Positions 36,811 to 44,944 of a stretch of 64,000 nucleotides of DNA are shown here, piece after piece. Made by a program: the position numbers and the translations under genes. The first letter of the stretch is position 1; every line of letters begins with the position of its first letter. The stretch spans positions 676,914 to 740,913 of the forward strand of contig NKIR01000001.1 of the NCBI GenBank assembly GCA_002255985.1. Direction: 5' to 3'. The DNA comes from Sphingomonadaceae bacterium PASS1. Lineage in GTDB: Bacteria > Pseudomonadota > Alphaproteobacteria > Sphingomonadales > Sphingomonadaceae. Below the pieces are notes generated by a model. It saw nothing but the letters and a program-made list of their open reading frames with translations. It did no database searches and was not told the origin of the DNA.

Positions 36811-37698
36811 TCACCACACCACCCGCTTACGCGCCACAATCGCCTCATCATGCCCGCCAAAGCGTACCACCGCATCTGCCAGCGGTTCAACGCTCACCGC
36901 CATCGCGGTGCCATTCGCGTGAATGATGTTCTCGGCATCGGCCATGATACCAACATGGCCGGGGAAGAACACCAGATCGCCGCGCTGCAACGCGTCGCCA
37001 TCGGCCAATTCTTCGCCAAATTCTGCCTGCTGCATATCGGAGTCGCGTGGTGGCATATGCCCCTTCAGTCCGAACACCAATTGCACAAGGCCCGAGCAAT
37101 CAATCGCGTTTCCGCTGCGCCCACCCCAGCTGTACGGCGTGCCGATCAACTGCTCTGCCAAATCTGCGGGTGACGCAGCAACGCGTCCGATTTCGGACAA
37201 ATGGGCCAATGGCACAAAACCGTTTTCGCAGGCCAGATAGTTGCCGCATTCGCTTGGGCTGCCGCAAAGCAACTGCGCACCCATGGGGTAGCGCGCCAAC
37301 ACCTGCGCCTTTGTCGATGGAGCGGAAACCAGCAATGTCGCAGGCGCGCTGACGATATGCGTGGCGTCAAAATCAACGCCAAGCTCGGCAAAGCGCACAT
37401 AACCCAGATAATTGTCGTGCAGGCAATAACCCCATGCCCATTCGCCCGCGACATCAAGCACGGCGAACTCCTCACCATGCATTAACGCGCTAACGGGCAT
37501 GGATGTGGCATGCGCCTCGGCATGAATTTCGGTCACGGGCGCAATGCCCGTGCGCAGCATCGGGACAGCATAATGCGGGGCGAACAGCTTTCCGGCCAGA
37601 CTAATGTCGGCAAGATCCCCGCGAATGGGGGTTGTGCGCTTATCGCCGATGAGGCTGTGCCCACTTAATGTATATACGGGTCGCTTCCCCGCCCCCAT
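36811..37698 (-). CDS. NlpC/P60-family cell wall hydrolase
   Basis: Predicted 295-residue peptidoglycan endopeptidase. The C-terminal NlpC/P60 domain has catalytic Cys201 (AIDCSGLVQL), His248 (FPGHVGIM) and a third polar residue His260 (IIHANG). Residues 30-170 look like two SH3-like bacterial modules (MLHGEEFAVLDVAGEWAWG). I see no signal peptide, which is usual for this alphaproteobacterial subgroup. The start at ATG 37698 is uncertain, as a TTG at 37713 is also possible. It follows the M17 aminopeptidase by 38-53 bases, a conserved pair that probably recycles wall peptides. Confidence 0.85.
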   Translation of the reverse strand: MGAGKRPVYTLSGHSLIGDKRTTPIRGDLADISLAGKLFAPHYAVPMLRTGIAPVTEIHAEAHATSMPVSALMHGEEFAVLDVAGEWAWGYCLHDNYLGYVRFAELGVDFDATHIVSAPATLLVSAPSTKAQVLARYPMGAQLLCGSPSECGNYLACENGFVPLAHLSEIGRVAASPADLAEQLIGTPYSWGGRSGNAIDCSGLVQLVFGLKGHMPPRDSDMQQAEFGEELADGDALQRGDLVFFPGHVGIMADAENIIHANGTAMAVSVEPLADAVVRFGGHDEAIVARKRVVW

Positions 37699-37750
37699 GT
37701 GTCCGTCTGCCAACTACTTACGCCCCCGAAAATGTAACATGTTAGGCACC

Positions 37751-39139
37751 CTAACGTGCCGGATATTTGTCCACCAGATAGCCGAAGACAGCGCGCAATC
37801 CAAGGGCTTCACCGCCCTTTGGCCTGCCGGGCTTATTCGTTGGTCGCCATGCAAAGGTGTCCAAATGTACCCACGGAACATCATCAGGAACGAATTTCTG
37901 CATAAAGAGCGCCGCCGTTACTGCGCCTGCAAAAGCCCCGCCACTGTTTGTCATGTCCGCGATATCGCTATCCAAAAGCTCCATATAAGGTGCCCATAAT
38001 GGCATCCGCCACAGCGGGTCAGCCTGCGCCTTTGACGCTGCGATTAGGGCGTTAGCTGTTTCATCGTCATTGCTGAACATCGCGGGCAAATCAGGACCCA
38101 AGGCAACCCGCGCCGCGCCCGTCAGCGTCGCGAAATCGATGATAAGTTCGGGCGCATCCTCGACCGCTTTGGTCAACGCGTCGGCAAGCACAAGGCGCCC
38201 TTCCGCATCGGTGTTGTCGATTTCAACTGTAATGCCTTTGCGGCTTTTAACAATGTCGCCCGGCCGCATAGCATTGCCCGATATGCTGTTTTCAGCCGCA
38301 GCCACGAGCATATGCAAGCGTACCGGCAAATGCGCAGCCATGATCAGCTCTACCAGCGCAAGCGCGTGGGCAGCGCCGCCCATATCCTTCTTCATCAGCC
38401 GCATGCCGCTCGCAGGTTTTATATCAAGACCACCGCTGTCGAACGTGATGCCTTTGCCCACAATCGCGATGCGTGGGTGGCGCGGGTCGCCCCATTCCAG
38501 CTCAATCAGCCGCGGGGCATGTTCGCGCGCTGCTGCTTTGCCGACAGCGTGAATGAGCGGATAGCCAGCTTCCAACGCTTCCCCTGCCGTCACTGTCACA
38601 TCGGCCTTATGCGCCTTGGCGATGCGCTTAGCCTCAGCCCCAAGCGCATCGGGACCAAGGTCACCCGCCGGACGGTTGACCAGATCGCGCACCAGCGCCG
38701 TTGCGCGCGCCTGAAGCACGATGTTATCGATCTTACCCGGTTCACGAACAAGCAGCACGCGCGCGCCGGTTACTTTCGGTTCGCTGAGATATTCATGGTA
38801 TCGATACTGACCAAGCACCCACCCAAGCATCGCTTCACCAGCGTCGGCATCCAACAACCGATAGCTTCCCTCGGGCAAAATATCAGATAGCTTGGCCAGG
38901 TTCCAAACGCCAAGTGCGGAGGCATCGGCAACGCCTGCGACGACAGACCATTCCCCCGGCTTGTCGCCAGGAAGTATAGCGCTGTCGTTTACGCTACCTT
39001 CAAACTTCTGTGCTTTTACGGCCGTGCGGACAGGGTCGGATTGCGCAGCAAGCCATGACGCACAGCCATCTTTATCGACTATGTGGATAGGTGTGGCCGG
39101 TTGGCCGTTGTCAGGTTGGATCAGATCGTCATAACGCAT
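37751..39139 (-). CDS. Leucyl aminopeptidase family protein (M17)
   Basis: A 462-residue cytosolic aminopeptidase of the PepA family that forms hexamers with two metal ions. The signature NTDAEGRLVLADAL is near residue 285; upstream, GKGITFDSGGLDIKPASGMRLMK supplies the metal-binding Lys and Asp, and KDMGGAA follows. The N-terminal about 150 residues are divergent, as usual. Upstream of NlpC/P60, likely in one unit with it. Related proteins process short peptides such as those released from the cell wall. Confidence 0.92.
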   Translation of the reverse strand: MRYDDLIQPDNGQPATPIHIVDKDGCASWLAAQSDPVRTAVKAQKFEGSVNDSAILPGDKPGEWSVVAGVADASALGVWNLAKLSDILPEGSYRLLDADAGEAMLGWVLGQYRYHEYLSEPKVTGARVLLVREPGKIDNIVLQARATALVRDLVNRPAGDLGPDALGAEAKRIAKAHKADVTVTAGEALEAGYPLIHAVGKAAAREHAPRLIELEWGDPRHPRIAIVGKGITFDSGGLDIKPASGMRLMKKDMGGAAHALALVELIMAAHLPVRLHMLVAAAENSISGNAMRPGDIVKSRKGITVEIDNTDAEGRLVLADALTKAVEDAPELIIDFATLTGAARVALGPDLPAMFSNDDETANALIAASKAQADPLWRMPLWAPYMELLDSDIADMTNSGGAFAGAVTAALFMQKFVPDDVPWVHLDTFAWRPTNKPGRPKGGEALGLRAVFGYLVDKYPAR

Positions 39140-39187
39140 ACGGGATGCGATAGCGGCAATGGACCGCGAACGGGAGATAATTCAGAA

Positions 39188-39562
39188 ATGTCACGTATTT
39201 TTCTTTTGTTCGTTATGTCCAAGGCGGCATTCTGCGCATACGCTTGCAACCGCTCAACCGACGCACGTCCGCCGCTGCCTGGGGAAATAACGGCGGTCGT
39301 TAAGCCTTTTTATGAGGCTGTGCGTCGCGGAGACCAAAAGGCGACCGAAAAATATGTCGCACCTGGTTTCATCGACGATAGCCACGTGCAGTTTGCCGAA
39401 ATGTCTGGGATTTTGAAGAATGCGCCAAGGCTGACTCCTGTTATTCAACAGCGTCAAGGGGCCGGGGCTAATCTGACGTTCGCTGCACAGGACGGAAAAA
39501 TGTGGGTTACGTCCGAAGTACGGGTGGTCCGGTACCGCAACAAGCCAATGATCGAATATTAG
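39188..39562 (+). CDS. Small hypothetical protein, possible lipoprotein with NTF2-like domain
   Basis: A 124-residue protein. ATG 39188 has GGGAGATA upstream. The N-terminus is hydrophobic and ends FCAYAC, a possible lipobox-like cysteine at about residue 19, though the -1 and -3 residues are not classic. The region from PFYEAVRRGDQKATEKYVAPGFID on resembles SnoaL/NTF2-like proteins (accumulation domain, cone-shaped fold), but that assignment is weak. No paired function is evident. The small membrane protein follows 52 bases downstream. Confidence 0.5.
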   Translation: MSRIFLLFVMSKAAFCAYACNRSTDARPPLPGEITAVVKPFYEAVRRGDQKATEKYVAPGFIDDSHVQFAEMSGILKNAPRLTPVIQQRQGAGANLTFAAQDGKMWVTSEVRVVRYRNKPMIEY

Positions 39563-39613
39563 GATGTCACTAGCGCCGAAAAGGCACCTGAATTGGTAAC
39601 GCACACGCAGGAT

Positions 39614-39778
39614 ATGAAACGCTATACCAGTTTCGCGCTGATGGCGGTTGCGTTTGCTGCACTGGCCGGGCTTGCGTTACTTATATGGGTGGTTCGCAAA
39701 TGCACACATATTATAACGCCGGAAGCCACCATTGAAACCCGCCGCGTCGCCGCGACGGTTCGCAATACGGAGCCCTAA
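39614..39778 (+). CDS. Short single-pass membrane protein
   Basis: A 54-residue product beginning MKRYTSFALM, with one hydrophobic stretch (MAVAFAALAGLALLIWVV) followed by a basic tail (RRVAATVRN). An in-frame start at 39593 would add seven residues. No known family. The coding case is modest: right size, plausible start, no competing frame, and it lies behind the possible lipoprotein. Confidence 0.35.
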   Translation: MKRYTSFALMAVAFAALAGLALLIWVVRKCTHIITPEATIETRRVAATVRNTEP

Positions 39779-39797
39779 CTAGGCCCCATCCAGGCAA

Positions 39798-41315
39798 TTA
39801 TTCCGCGGCTATGAGCGTTTTCGCATTCTCGTTGTGAGAGGTTGCGAAATGCGGTGCCGAAAAGACCATCACGCCATCATCCACAGGATCTTGGGTGAGA
39901 ATTTTCTTTTCAGCCGTGTAATCTTGCAGCACACGCCATGGATGCCGGTCCCCGTTCTTGGGCAGCGTGTCAAAACTGCGTGCAAAATAGCCGGAGCTAA
40001 AATCCGTCACAAATGGCAGCTTGGGCATATCCGGATCATCAAGATGCGGGGTTGCCACAAGCGCGTTTTTGTCATCCATTTTCCACAGCAGACGGCAGAC
40101 ATAATCGGCAACGATATCGGTCTTCAGCGTCCATGACGCGTTGATATAGCCAAATACGCTGGCGAAGTTCGGAATGTCGTTGAACATCACGCCCTTATAA
40201 TTGAAATGCTCCCCAAAATTGACCGTTTCGCCGTCCACGCTGATCGCTGTCTTGCCCATTGTGACGAGGTTCAGACCGGTCGCAGTGATCACGATATCGG
40301 ATTCAATATGCTTGCCGGACTTCAGCTGAATGCCCGTCTTGGTGAAATGGTCGATATGGTCAGTCACGACCTCGGCCTTACCCTCAGTTATGGCGGTAAA
40401 CATGTTGCTGTCTGGAATGAGACACAGGCGCTGTTCCCATGGGCCGTATTTCGGCACGAAATGGGTATCAACATCAACCGAAGCTGGCAGTGCTTCGCGT
40501 GCCATGTTGACCAACTTTTCGCCCACCTTTGCTGGATTGCGGCGGGCGTACCAATAAGTGAATCGCTGCATATTAATGTTGCGCCAGCGCGTCAGCGCAT
40601 AAGCCAGCTTTTCCGGCAAGATTTTGCGAACAAATTTGGAGAATGGGTCGATCGCAGGACGCGACACCATATAGGTTGGCGAACGCTGCAGCATCGTCAC
40701 CTGCGCGCCCTGTTGCGCCATTACTGGCACAATGGTCACCGCGGTCGCGCCGGAACCGATAACCGTTACCTTCTTGCCGCTGTAGTCGAGCCCTTCGGGC
40801 CAATGCTGCGGGTGAACAATCTGGCCACCAAAGTCCGCTTCGCCGGGAAAATCGGGCTTATAGCCCTGATCATAGTCATAATAACCGGCACACATGAACA
40901 GGAAGCGCGCGGCAAAGTGCCGTTCCTCGCCGCCATCGACTGCCTTGGCCGTTATATGCCAGCGCGCATCGGGGCTTGACCAATTTGCCGAGACCACCTT
41001 GTGCCCAAAATGGATATGCGGCGCGATGCCATATTCATCAGCCGTTTCGTGGACATATTCATGAATCGATGGGCCGTCAGCGATTGTTTTTTCATGCAGC
41101 CATGGTTTGAAGCGGTAGCCCAAAGTGTGCATGTCAGAGTCAGACCGGATGCCAGGGTAACGGAAAAGGTCCCAAGTGCCGCCCATGTCAGCGCGTTGTT
41201 CGACAATGGCATAGCTTTTATTGGGGCATTGCATGGTCAGATGCGCCGCCGCACCAATGCCGGATAAACCAGCGCCTACAATCAATACATCTACAACCGT
41301 TTCAGCCTGCGCCAT
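39798..41315 (-). CDS. Flavin-dependent monooxygenase (FMO/Baeyer-Villiger type)
   Basis: A 505-residue FAD and NADPH enzyme. ATG 41315 with GGAG 7 bases upstream is preferred over a GTG at 41327. GAGLSGIGAAAHL (about residue 14-26) is the FAD motif, GSGATAV (near 195) the NADPH motif, and FGGQIVHPQHWP between them matches the FxGxxxHxxxWP fingerprint of Baeyer-Villiger monooxygenases and class B flavin monooxygenases. Such enzymes oxidise ketones, steroids or cyclic terpenoids. The natural substrate is unknown. No steroid or cyclohexanone operon is next to it. Confidence 0.88.
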   Translation of the reverse strand: MAQAETVVDVLIVGAGLSGIGAAAHLTMQCPNKSYAIVEQRADMGGTWDLFRYPGIRSDSDMHTLGYRFKPWLHEKTIADGPSIHEYVHETADEYGIAPHIHFGHKVVSANWSSPDARWHITAKAVDGGEERHFAARFLFMCAGYYDYDQGYKPDFPGEADFGGQIVHPQHWPEGLDYSGKKVTVIGSGATAVTIVPVMAQQGAQVTMLQRSPTYMVSRPAIDPFSKFVRKILPEKLAYALTRWRNINMQRFTYWYARRNPAKVGEKLVNMAREALPASVDVDTHFVPKYGPWEQRLCLIPDSNMFTAITEGKAEVVTDHIDHFTKTGIQLKSGKHIESDIVITATGLNLVTMGKTAISVDGETVNFGEHFNYKGVMFNDIPNFASVFGYINASWTLKTDIVADYVCRLLWKMDDKNALVATPHLDDPDMPKLPFVTDFSSGYFARSFDTLPKNGDRHPWRVLQDYTAEKKILTQDPVDDGVMVFSAPHFATSHNENAKTLIAAE

Positions 41316-41427
41316 ATGACTCTCCACTCTATCATAAAAAATCTTACTGACATCGTTGCAAATTGCAACCGGCTTTCGCGCGCCCGTAAATGGCGCTAGG
41401 ACGTGGCAATATCAAAGTGGGGATTCA

Positions 41428-41742
41428 ATGATGGCAGACGGAACGGACGACGAATATGTCTACGACGAAGCATCTGGCGAATGGATCAGCGCTGCTGAAG
41501 CCACTGCCAAATCGGAACAGGACGGCGCAGTTGAGGTCCGCGACGCGGTGGGAAATATTCTGGCGGACGGCGATCAGGTAACCTTGATTAAGGACCTGAC
41601 CGTAAAGGGTGCGGGCCAGACATTGAAGCGTGGAACACTTATCAAATCAATCCGTTTGACTGGCGATGCCCAGGAGATCGACTGTCGGTTCGACGGTATC
41701 AAGGGCCTCGTGTTGCGCGCGGAGTTTGTTCGGAAACGCTGA
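41428..41742 (+). CDS. PhnA-like (YjdM family) protein lacking the zinc-ribbon cysteines
   Basis: A 104-residue protein. Residues from about 35 on (VRDAVGNILADGDQVTLIKDL, VKGAGQTLKRGTLIKSIRL, IDCRFDGIKGLVLRAEFVRKR) match the C-terminal domain of the PhnA/YjdM family. In usual members an N-terminal zinc ribbon with four cysteines precedes this; here the corresponding region (DEYVYDEASGEWISAAE) has none. The family name refers to an old link with alkylphosphonate use, which is not established. The stop TGA overlaps the ATG of the DoxX-like gene by one base, suggesting coupling. Confidence 0.72.
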   Translation: MMADGTDDEYVYDEASGEWISAAEATAKSEQDGAVEVRDAVGNILADGDQVTLIKDLTVKGAGQTLKRGTLIKSIRLTGDAQEIDCRFDGIKGLVLRAEFVRKR

Positions 41743-42134
41743 TGGTTCGGGTTGGCTTTCGGATACTACTCGCAATTTTCTATTTGGGTGCAGGCATATT
41801 GCACCTAGTCTCCCCGCGCGGATTTCTTGCCATCACGCCTGATTGGGTACCCTTCCCGCACTTCATGATCGCCTTCACGGGCGTTGCCGAAATTGCAGGC
41901 GCAGTGGGCCTGCTCATCCCACAACTTAGGAAATGTGCGGGCATTGGCCTTGCGCTATATGCCCTGTGCGTTTGGCCGGCGAATTTCAACCACGCGATCA
42001 ACGGCATTTCCGTGGGCGGTGAAGCATTGGGCTGGTGGTATCATGGACCTAGGCTGGCTTTTCAACCCGTGCTCATCTGGCTTGCGCTTTGGGTCGGACA
42101 GGTAATCGACTGGCCATTTCCAAGGACGCGGTAA
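41742..42134 (+). CDS. DoxX-like membrane protein
   Basis: A 130-residue protein with four hydrophobic segments, starting with the typical GFRILLAIFYLGAGILHLV, then FTGVAEIAGAVGLLIPQLR and a WPANFNHAINGI segment. This matches the DoxX-like family of small inner-membrane proteins, thought to act in redox or sulfur-related envelope processes. The start codon overlaps the stop of the PhnA-like gene by one base, so translation is coupled. Confidence 0.72.
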   Translation: MVRVGFRILLAIFYLGAGILHLVSPRGFLAITPDWVPFPHFMIAFTGVAEIAGAVGLLIPQLRKCAGIGLALYALCVWPANFNHAINGISVGGEALGWWYHGPRLAFQPVLIWLALWVGQVIDWPFPRTR

Positions 42135-42202
42135 CAAGTCGTCGTTTCAGCTGTTACACTTCAATTCGATCTTACCTATTTCGTTCGAAGAGGAGTGAGA
42201 GC

Positions 42203-42355
42203 ATGCACAAGGATGGCGACAAAATCGATGTAACGGAAGAGGAAGCCAGCGGCGGCATCAAAAACCAAGGCTTGCGATACGTGCTGGCGGTTTCGCTGTT
42301 TCTGGCCATCATCGTGCTGTCCGCGATGTGGATGACTGGCGCATTGCTGAATTAA
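42203..42355 (+). CDS. 50-residue single-pass membrane protein
   Basis: ATG 42203 has AGGAG eight bases upstream. The product has an acidic N-terminus (HKDGDKIDVTEEEASGG) followed by one transmembrane helix (YVLAVSLFLAIIVLSAMW) and ends GALLN. The strong ribosome site and clean layout support a real gene. No family is recognised. It sits between the DoxX-like gene and the zinc-ribbon gene, in a set of short genes on the same strand. Confidence 0.55.
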   Translation: MHKDGDKIDVTEEEASGGIKNQGLRYVLAVSLFLAIIVLSAMWMTGALLN

Positions 42356-42476
42356 CAGCCAAGGTTATTGAAATAGTGCCGGCCAATGCCCAACTCAGTT
42401 CTGCGGGCCGGGCCCCTCTGGTCGTCACCTGACGGCGATGTCGGACCGCTTTAAACCAATAAAGAGGAGACCCGAT

Positions 42477-42788
42477 ATGAACCCAGCTGTTGGAATGCCA
42501 TGCCCTGTTTGCAAGGTCGCGCTTGTCATGAGTGACCGTCAGGGTGTCGAAATTGACTATTGCCCACAATGTCGCGGCGTTTGGCTTGATCGTGGCGAAT
42601 TGGACAAGATCATCGAACGCAGCGCTGCTGCCGAGATACCTGCACCGCAAGCAGCCCCACAACCCGTTCCACCGCAAGCTCCAGCCGGATTTGCACCACC
42701 AGGCTATGGCCACCAGCAACCGGGCTTTGGACATGGCTATCCGTATAAAAAGCGGAGGAAGTCATTTCTGGAAGAGCTGTTCGATTAA
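42477..42788 (+). CDS. TFIIB-type zinc-ribbon protein
   Basis: A 103-residue protein. The N-terminal zinc ribbon has CPVCK and CPQCRGVWLDRGEL (about residues 9-40), the pattern of the zf-TFIIB family seen in small bacterial proteins. After that comes a Pro/Gln/Gly-rich low-complexity stretch and a basic end (KKRRKSFLEELFD). ATG 42477 has AGAGGAG upstream. It ends just before a bidirectional terminator shared with cspA. Role is unknown; relatives are thought to be chaperone or stress-related. Confidence 0.75.
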   Translation: MNPAVGMPCPVCKVALVMSDRQGVEIDYCPQCRGVWLDRGELDKIIERSAAAEIPAPQAAPQPVPPQAPAGFAPPGYGHQQPGFGHGYPYKKRRKSFLEELFD

Positions 42789-42807
42789 CCCGCCAATCGC
42801 GGCGCAC

Positions 42808-42842
42808 AAAAAAAGGGCTGCCTTTCGGCAGCCCTTTTTTTT
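42808..42842. terminator. Bidirectional Rho-independent terminator
   Basis: GGGCTGCC (42815-42822), loop TTTC, GGCAGCCC (42827-42834), with seven A before and eight T after. It ends both the zinc-ribbon gene (plus) and cspA (minus). Confidence 0.93.
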
Positions 42843-42857
42843 AAACCTTAGCGCTGA

Positions 42858-43067
42858 TTAATCAGCAGCTGAAAGATTTACAGCCGAAGCTTTACCGTTG
42901 CGGCCAATTTCGACTTCGAAATTTACGCGCTGCTCTTTGTCGAGCGAGTGCATGCCAGCAGCTTGAACAGCCGAGATGTGCACGAAGCTGTCATCGCCAC
43001 CACCATCGGGTGCAATAAAGCCATAGCCTTTATCGGCATTGAAGAATTTTACGGTGCCAGTAGGCAT
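42858..43067 (-). CDS. cspA: Cold shock protein, CspA family
   Basis: A 69-residue single cold-shock domain, an OB-fold RNA chaperone. RNP1 is KGYGFI (about residue 13-18) and RNP2 is DSFVHISA (about 26-33). The start has AAGGAAC 8 bases upstream. It is the only CSP in the window and has a long leader (see the promoter entry). Whether it is cold inducible cannot be told from the protein alone. Confidence 0.93.
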   Translation of the reverse strand: MPTGTVKFFNADKGYGFIAPDGGGDDSFVHISAVQAAGMHSLDKEQRVNFEVEIGRNGKASAVNLSAAD

Positions 43068-43242
43068 AATATGTTCCTTTCACGAAACAGGTGACCACCT
43101 GACAACAGCGCCAAGTGGGTAGCCAAGTCGTGTTGGGAAAAACGTTGCACGCTCCGCTTATTTCATCAGATACGCGCCTCAAATTCCGTCGCGGTCGACG
43201 ATAGCGTAAGCGACTTATACCCGTAATTTATACAATTAGCAA
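43068..43242 (-). promoter_or_regulatory. cspA promoter and long 5' leader
   Basis: On the minus strand TTGCTA (43242-43237) and TATAAG (43219-43214) are 17 bases apart, a good sigma-70 pair in an AT-rich patch. Transcription would start near 43207, leaving about 140 untranslated bases before the cspA ATG. Long leaders of this size are the rule for cold-induced csp genes, where they fold differently at low temperature. GGTGGTCACC near the start codon is palindromic. Confidence 0.5.
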
Positions 43243-43323
43243 ACAACAAGGTGCTTTTCTTCTTTTACGCTCGGTCACTTCCATTTTTGGGGTGGTCCGT
43301 TTCATGTAGAAGCGCCGCCCGCT

Positions 43324-43614
43324 TTAGCCCAGAAGCCGTTTGCGGTTCGCGGTCACATGTTTGGCATAATGATCGATACTGCCGCTGACCATGCTTTCGG
43401 GGGTAAGCCCGTGCTTGCCGGTCATCAGGTCCGCGCCAAGCGTCATGTTCGCCGCGACCTTCTCGCTGACCATCCGCTCCGCCTCGCGCACCGCATCCGG
43501 CCCGCCGCACGCCAGACTGCCCAAGCGCGCCGCAATCACCATGTTGGATTCCGCCGCGAGCGCGAAGGCATCCATGGAAATGTCAAACCAGCTGGGATTT
43601 TTCGGCTTCGTCAT
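43324..43614 (-). CDS. Conserved small helical protein (phasin-like size)
   Basis: A 96-residue soluble protein. It looks all-helical: WFDISMDAFALAAESNMVIAARL, then REAERMVSEKVAANMTLGADLMTG and an HYAKHVTANRKRL end. This EAERMVSEKV...HYAKHVTANRKRL pattern is one I recognise from many sphingomonad hypothetical proteins. Helical content and size resemble phasins, but no phasin signature is clear. Its gene follows the secreted hypothetical protein gene on the same strand after 75 bases. Confidence 0.65.
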   Translation of the reverse strand: MTKPKNPSWFDISMDAFALAAESNMVIAARLGSLACGGPDAVREAERMVSEKVAANMTLGADLMTGKHGLTPESMVSGSIDHYAKHVTANRKRLLG

Positions 43615-43689
43615 GATGGTTCAACTTTTGCGGGCGATGATTAGGTCGCGCGCAGCATAACGAGGATCGGGGGTTATGCCAGCCATTCC

Positions 43690-44247
43690 TTAATCCCCAA
43701 TCCGCGAAAGCCGCGTGCGGTTGCGCGTGATCCATTCGGCCTTGTCATCATCCTGAAAATCAATCTGCTTTACCGTTTCGATGCTATCGCCATCGCGCGT
43801 GGTCGTCAGGCGCAGCTTTGCGGGGCGGTCATCATCCGTCCCCAACGCTTCTTCAACCATCGCCCAATGCGATGTGTCAGCGGGCGTGCCGTCAAATCGC
43901 ACCGCATAAGTAAATGTCTCAACACTGCGTCCCTTGCGAAATGTCCCCGTAGTCACTGTGCCCGCCGCCGGATCCAACAGCTCGATCGTGGTAATCCGCA
44001 CATTCCCGACCTTTGGACCATCGTCAAAGTCGGACTTTCGGATCATCGTCGCGCCGTCGCCCTGATCCTCAATCTGCGTATTGACCGGAATGCCGAACCA
44101 TTTGTTCGCGCCGTAATCCAGATATTCCAGCTTCCCCGACCATGTCCCCGTCAGCGCGGCGCGCGCAGCGGCGATATCCACTGGTGCAGACTGGGCAAAG
44201 GCGGGGGCAGCAGCAGCGAGGATCAGAAGCGAGGCAATGATGCGCAT
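43690..44247 (-). CDS. Secreted hypothetical protein (about 185 residues)
   Basis: ATG 44247 gives a clear signal peptide (MRIIASLLILAAAAPAFAQ, cleavage after AFA). An upstream in-frame start at 44364 would bury this. The mature region has a beta-rich pattern, TGTWSGKLEYLDYGANKWFGIP, TTIELLDPAAGTVTTGTFRKGRS and ETVKQIDFQDDDKAEWITRNR, consistent with a lipocalin-like or DUF1579-like periplasmic protein, but I cannot assign a family with confidence. Confidence 0.65.
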   Translation of the reverse strand: MRIIASLLILAAAAPAFAQSAPVDIAAARAALTGTWSGKLEYLDYGANKWFGIPVNTQIEDQGDGATMIRKSDFDDGPKVGNVRITTIELLDPAAGTVTTGTFRKGRSVETFTYAVRFDGTPADTSHWAMVEEALGTDDDRPAKLRLTTTRDGDSIETVKQIDFQDDDKAEWITRNRTRLSRIGD

Positions 44248-44367
44248 GATATGTGAATCCTTATTTGGTTGATGGCCATAATGACGAAAATCCATGCCCT
44301 TCGGATGCACAGCCATAAAGCAATGGTGCCCGTTAAAAGCGACAAAAGCGACCGCGGTGCGCATTTA

Positions 44368-44807
44368 TTATGTCTCCCTTGTCGCTTTAACCGCCTGCGC
44401 CTGCGCCGAAAGCGCCGCAGACAGCCGCGCTTTGGACAATAACGCCGCGTTCAAAACCTTGCGGTCGGGCGCGTTCATAACCTCAACCATACCGCCGCGC
44501 ATGACGCGCACGGTGGTGACGCCGTTAATCGCCTGATCCAGCGCAGTGTGAAATTGCAGGTCCGCGCCACAGGCAATGGCAATGTCCCACGCCTCGGCAA
44601 AGCCAGCCGCCCCATGCCCACCGCCCGCGCCGCCGGGCCAACCGCACCCATGACCGACAAGGCGGTGATAAAACGCCGCTGCCGCTCCGCGCTCCACCCA
44701 TCCGCGCGGCGGCGCTGCATCGGCACAGGGGTGAAGGCCAACAGATCGTCAAAATCCGCATCTGTGCCAGCGTCGGGGTATGGATTGGAAGGCGATGCAT
44801 GTGTCAT
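44368..44807 (-). pseudogene. Frameshifted conserved sphingomonad protein (HTH-like)
   Basis: Two overlapping minus-strand frames look like one broken gene. The N-terminal part (from 44807: YPDAGTDADFDDLLAFTPVP, WSAERQRRFITALSVMGAVG, PAARAVGMG) and the C-terminal part in the next frame (GAAGFAEAWDIAIACGADLQ, FHTALDQAINGVTTVRVMRG, to 44368) together follow a family common in sphingomonads, in which AAARAVGM is followed by an about 12-residue AYxLRKRAG segment and then GAAGFAEAWDIA. That segment is missing and the frame shifts near 44600-44620. Either a real out-of-frame deletion or an assembly error. Confidence 0.6.
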
Positions 44808-44944
44808 GTCCGCAACAGAAACATAAAGCGGACCGTGTAGGAAAGTTGTTTTTTCGGCCCCTCCCCGCCCCCAAAGATTTTACATTTCCCAAAACCGCTG
44901 CATAAACCTACAGCGGCGCAAACTTGGGCGTAAATTGTGGGTGA

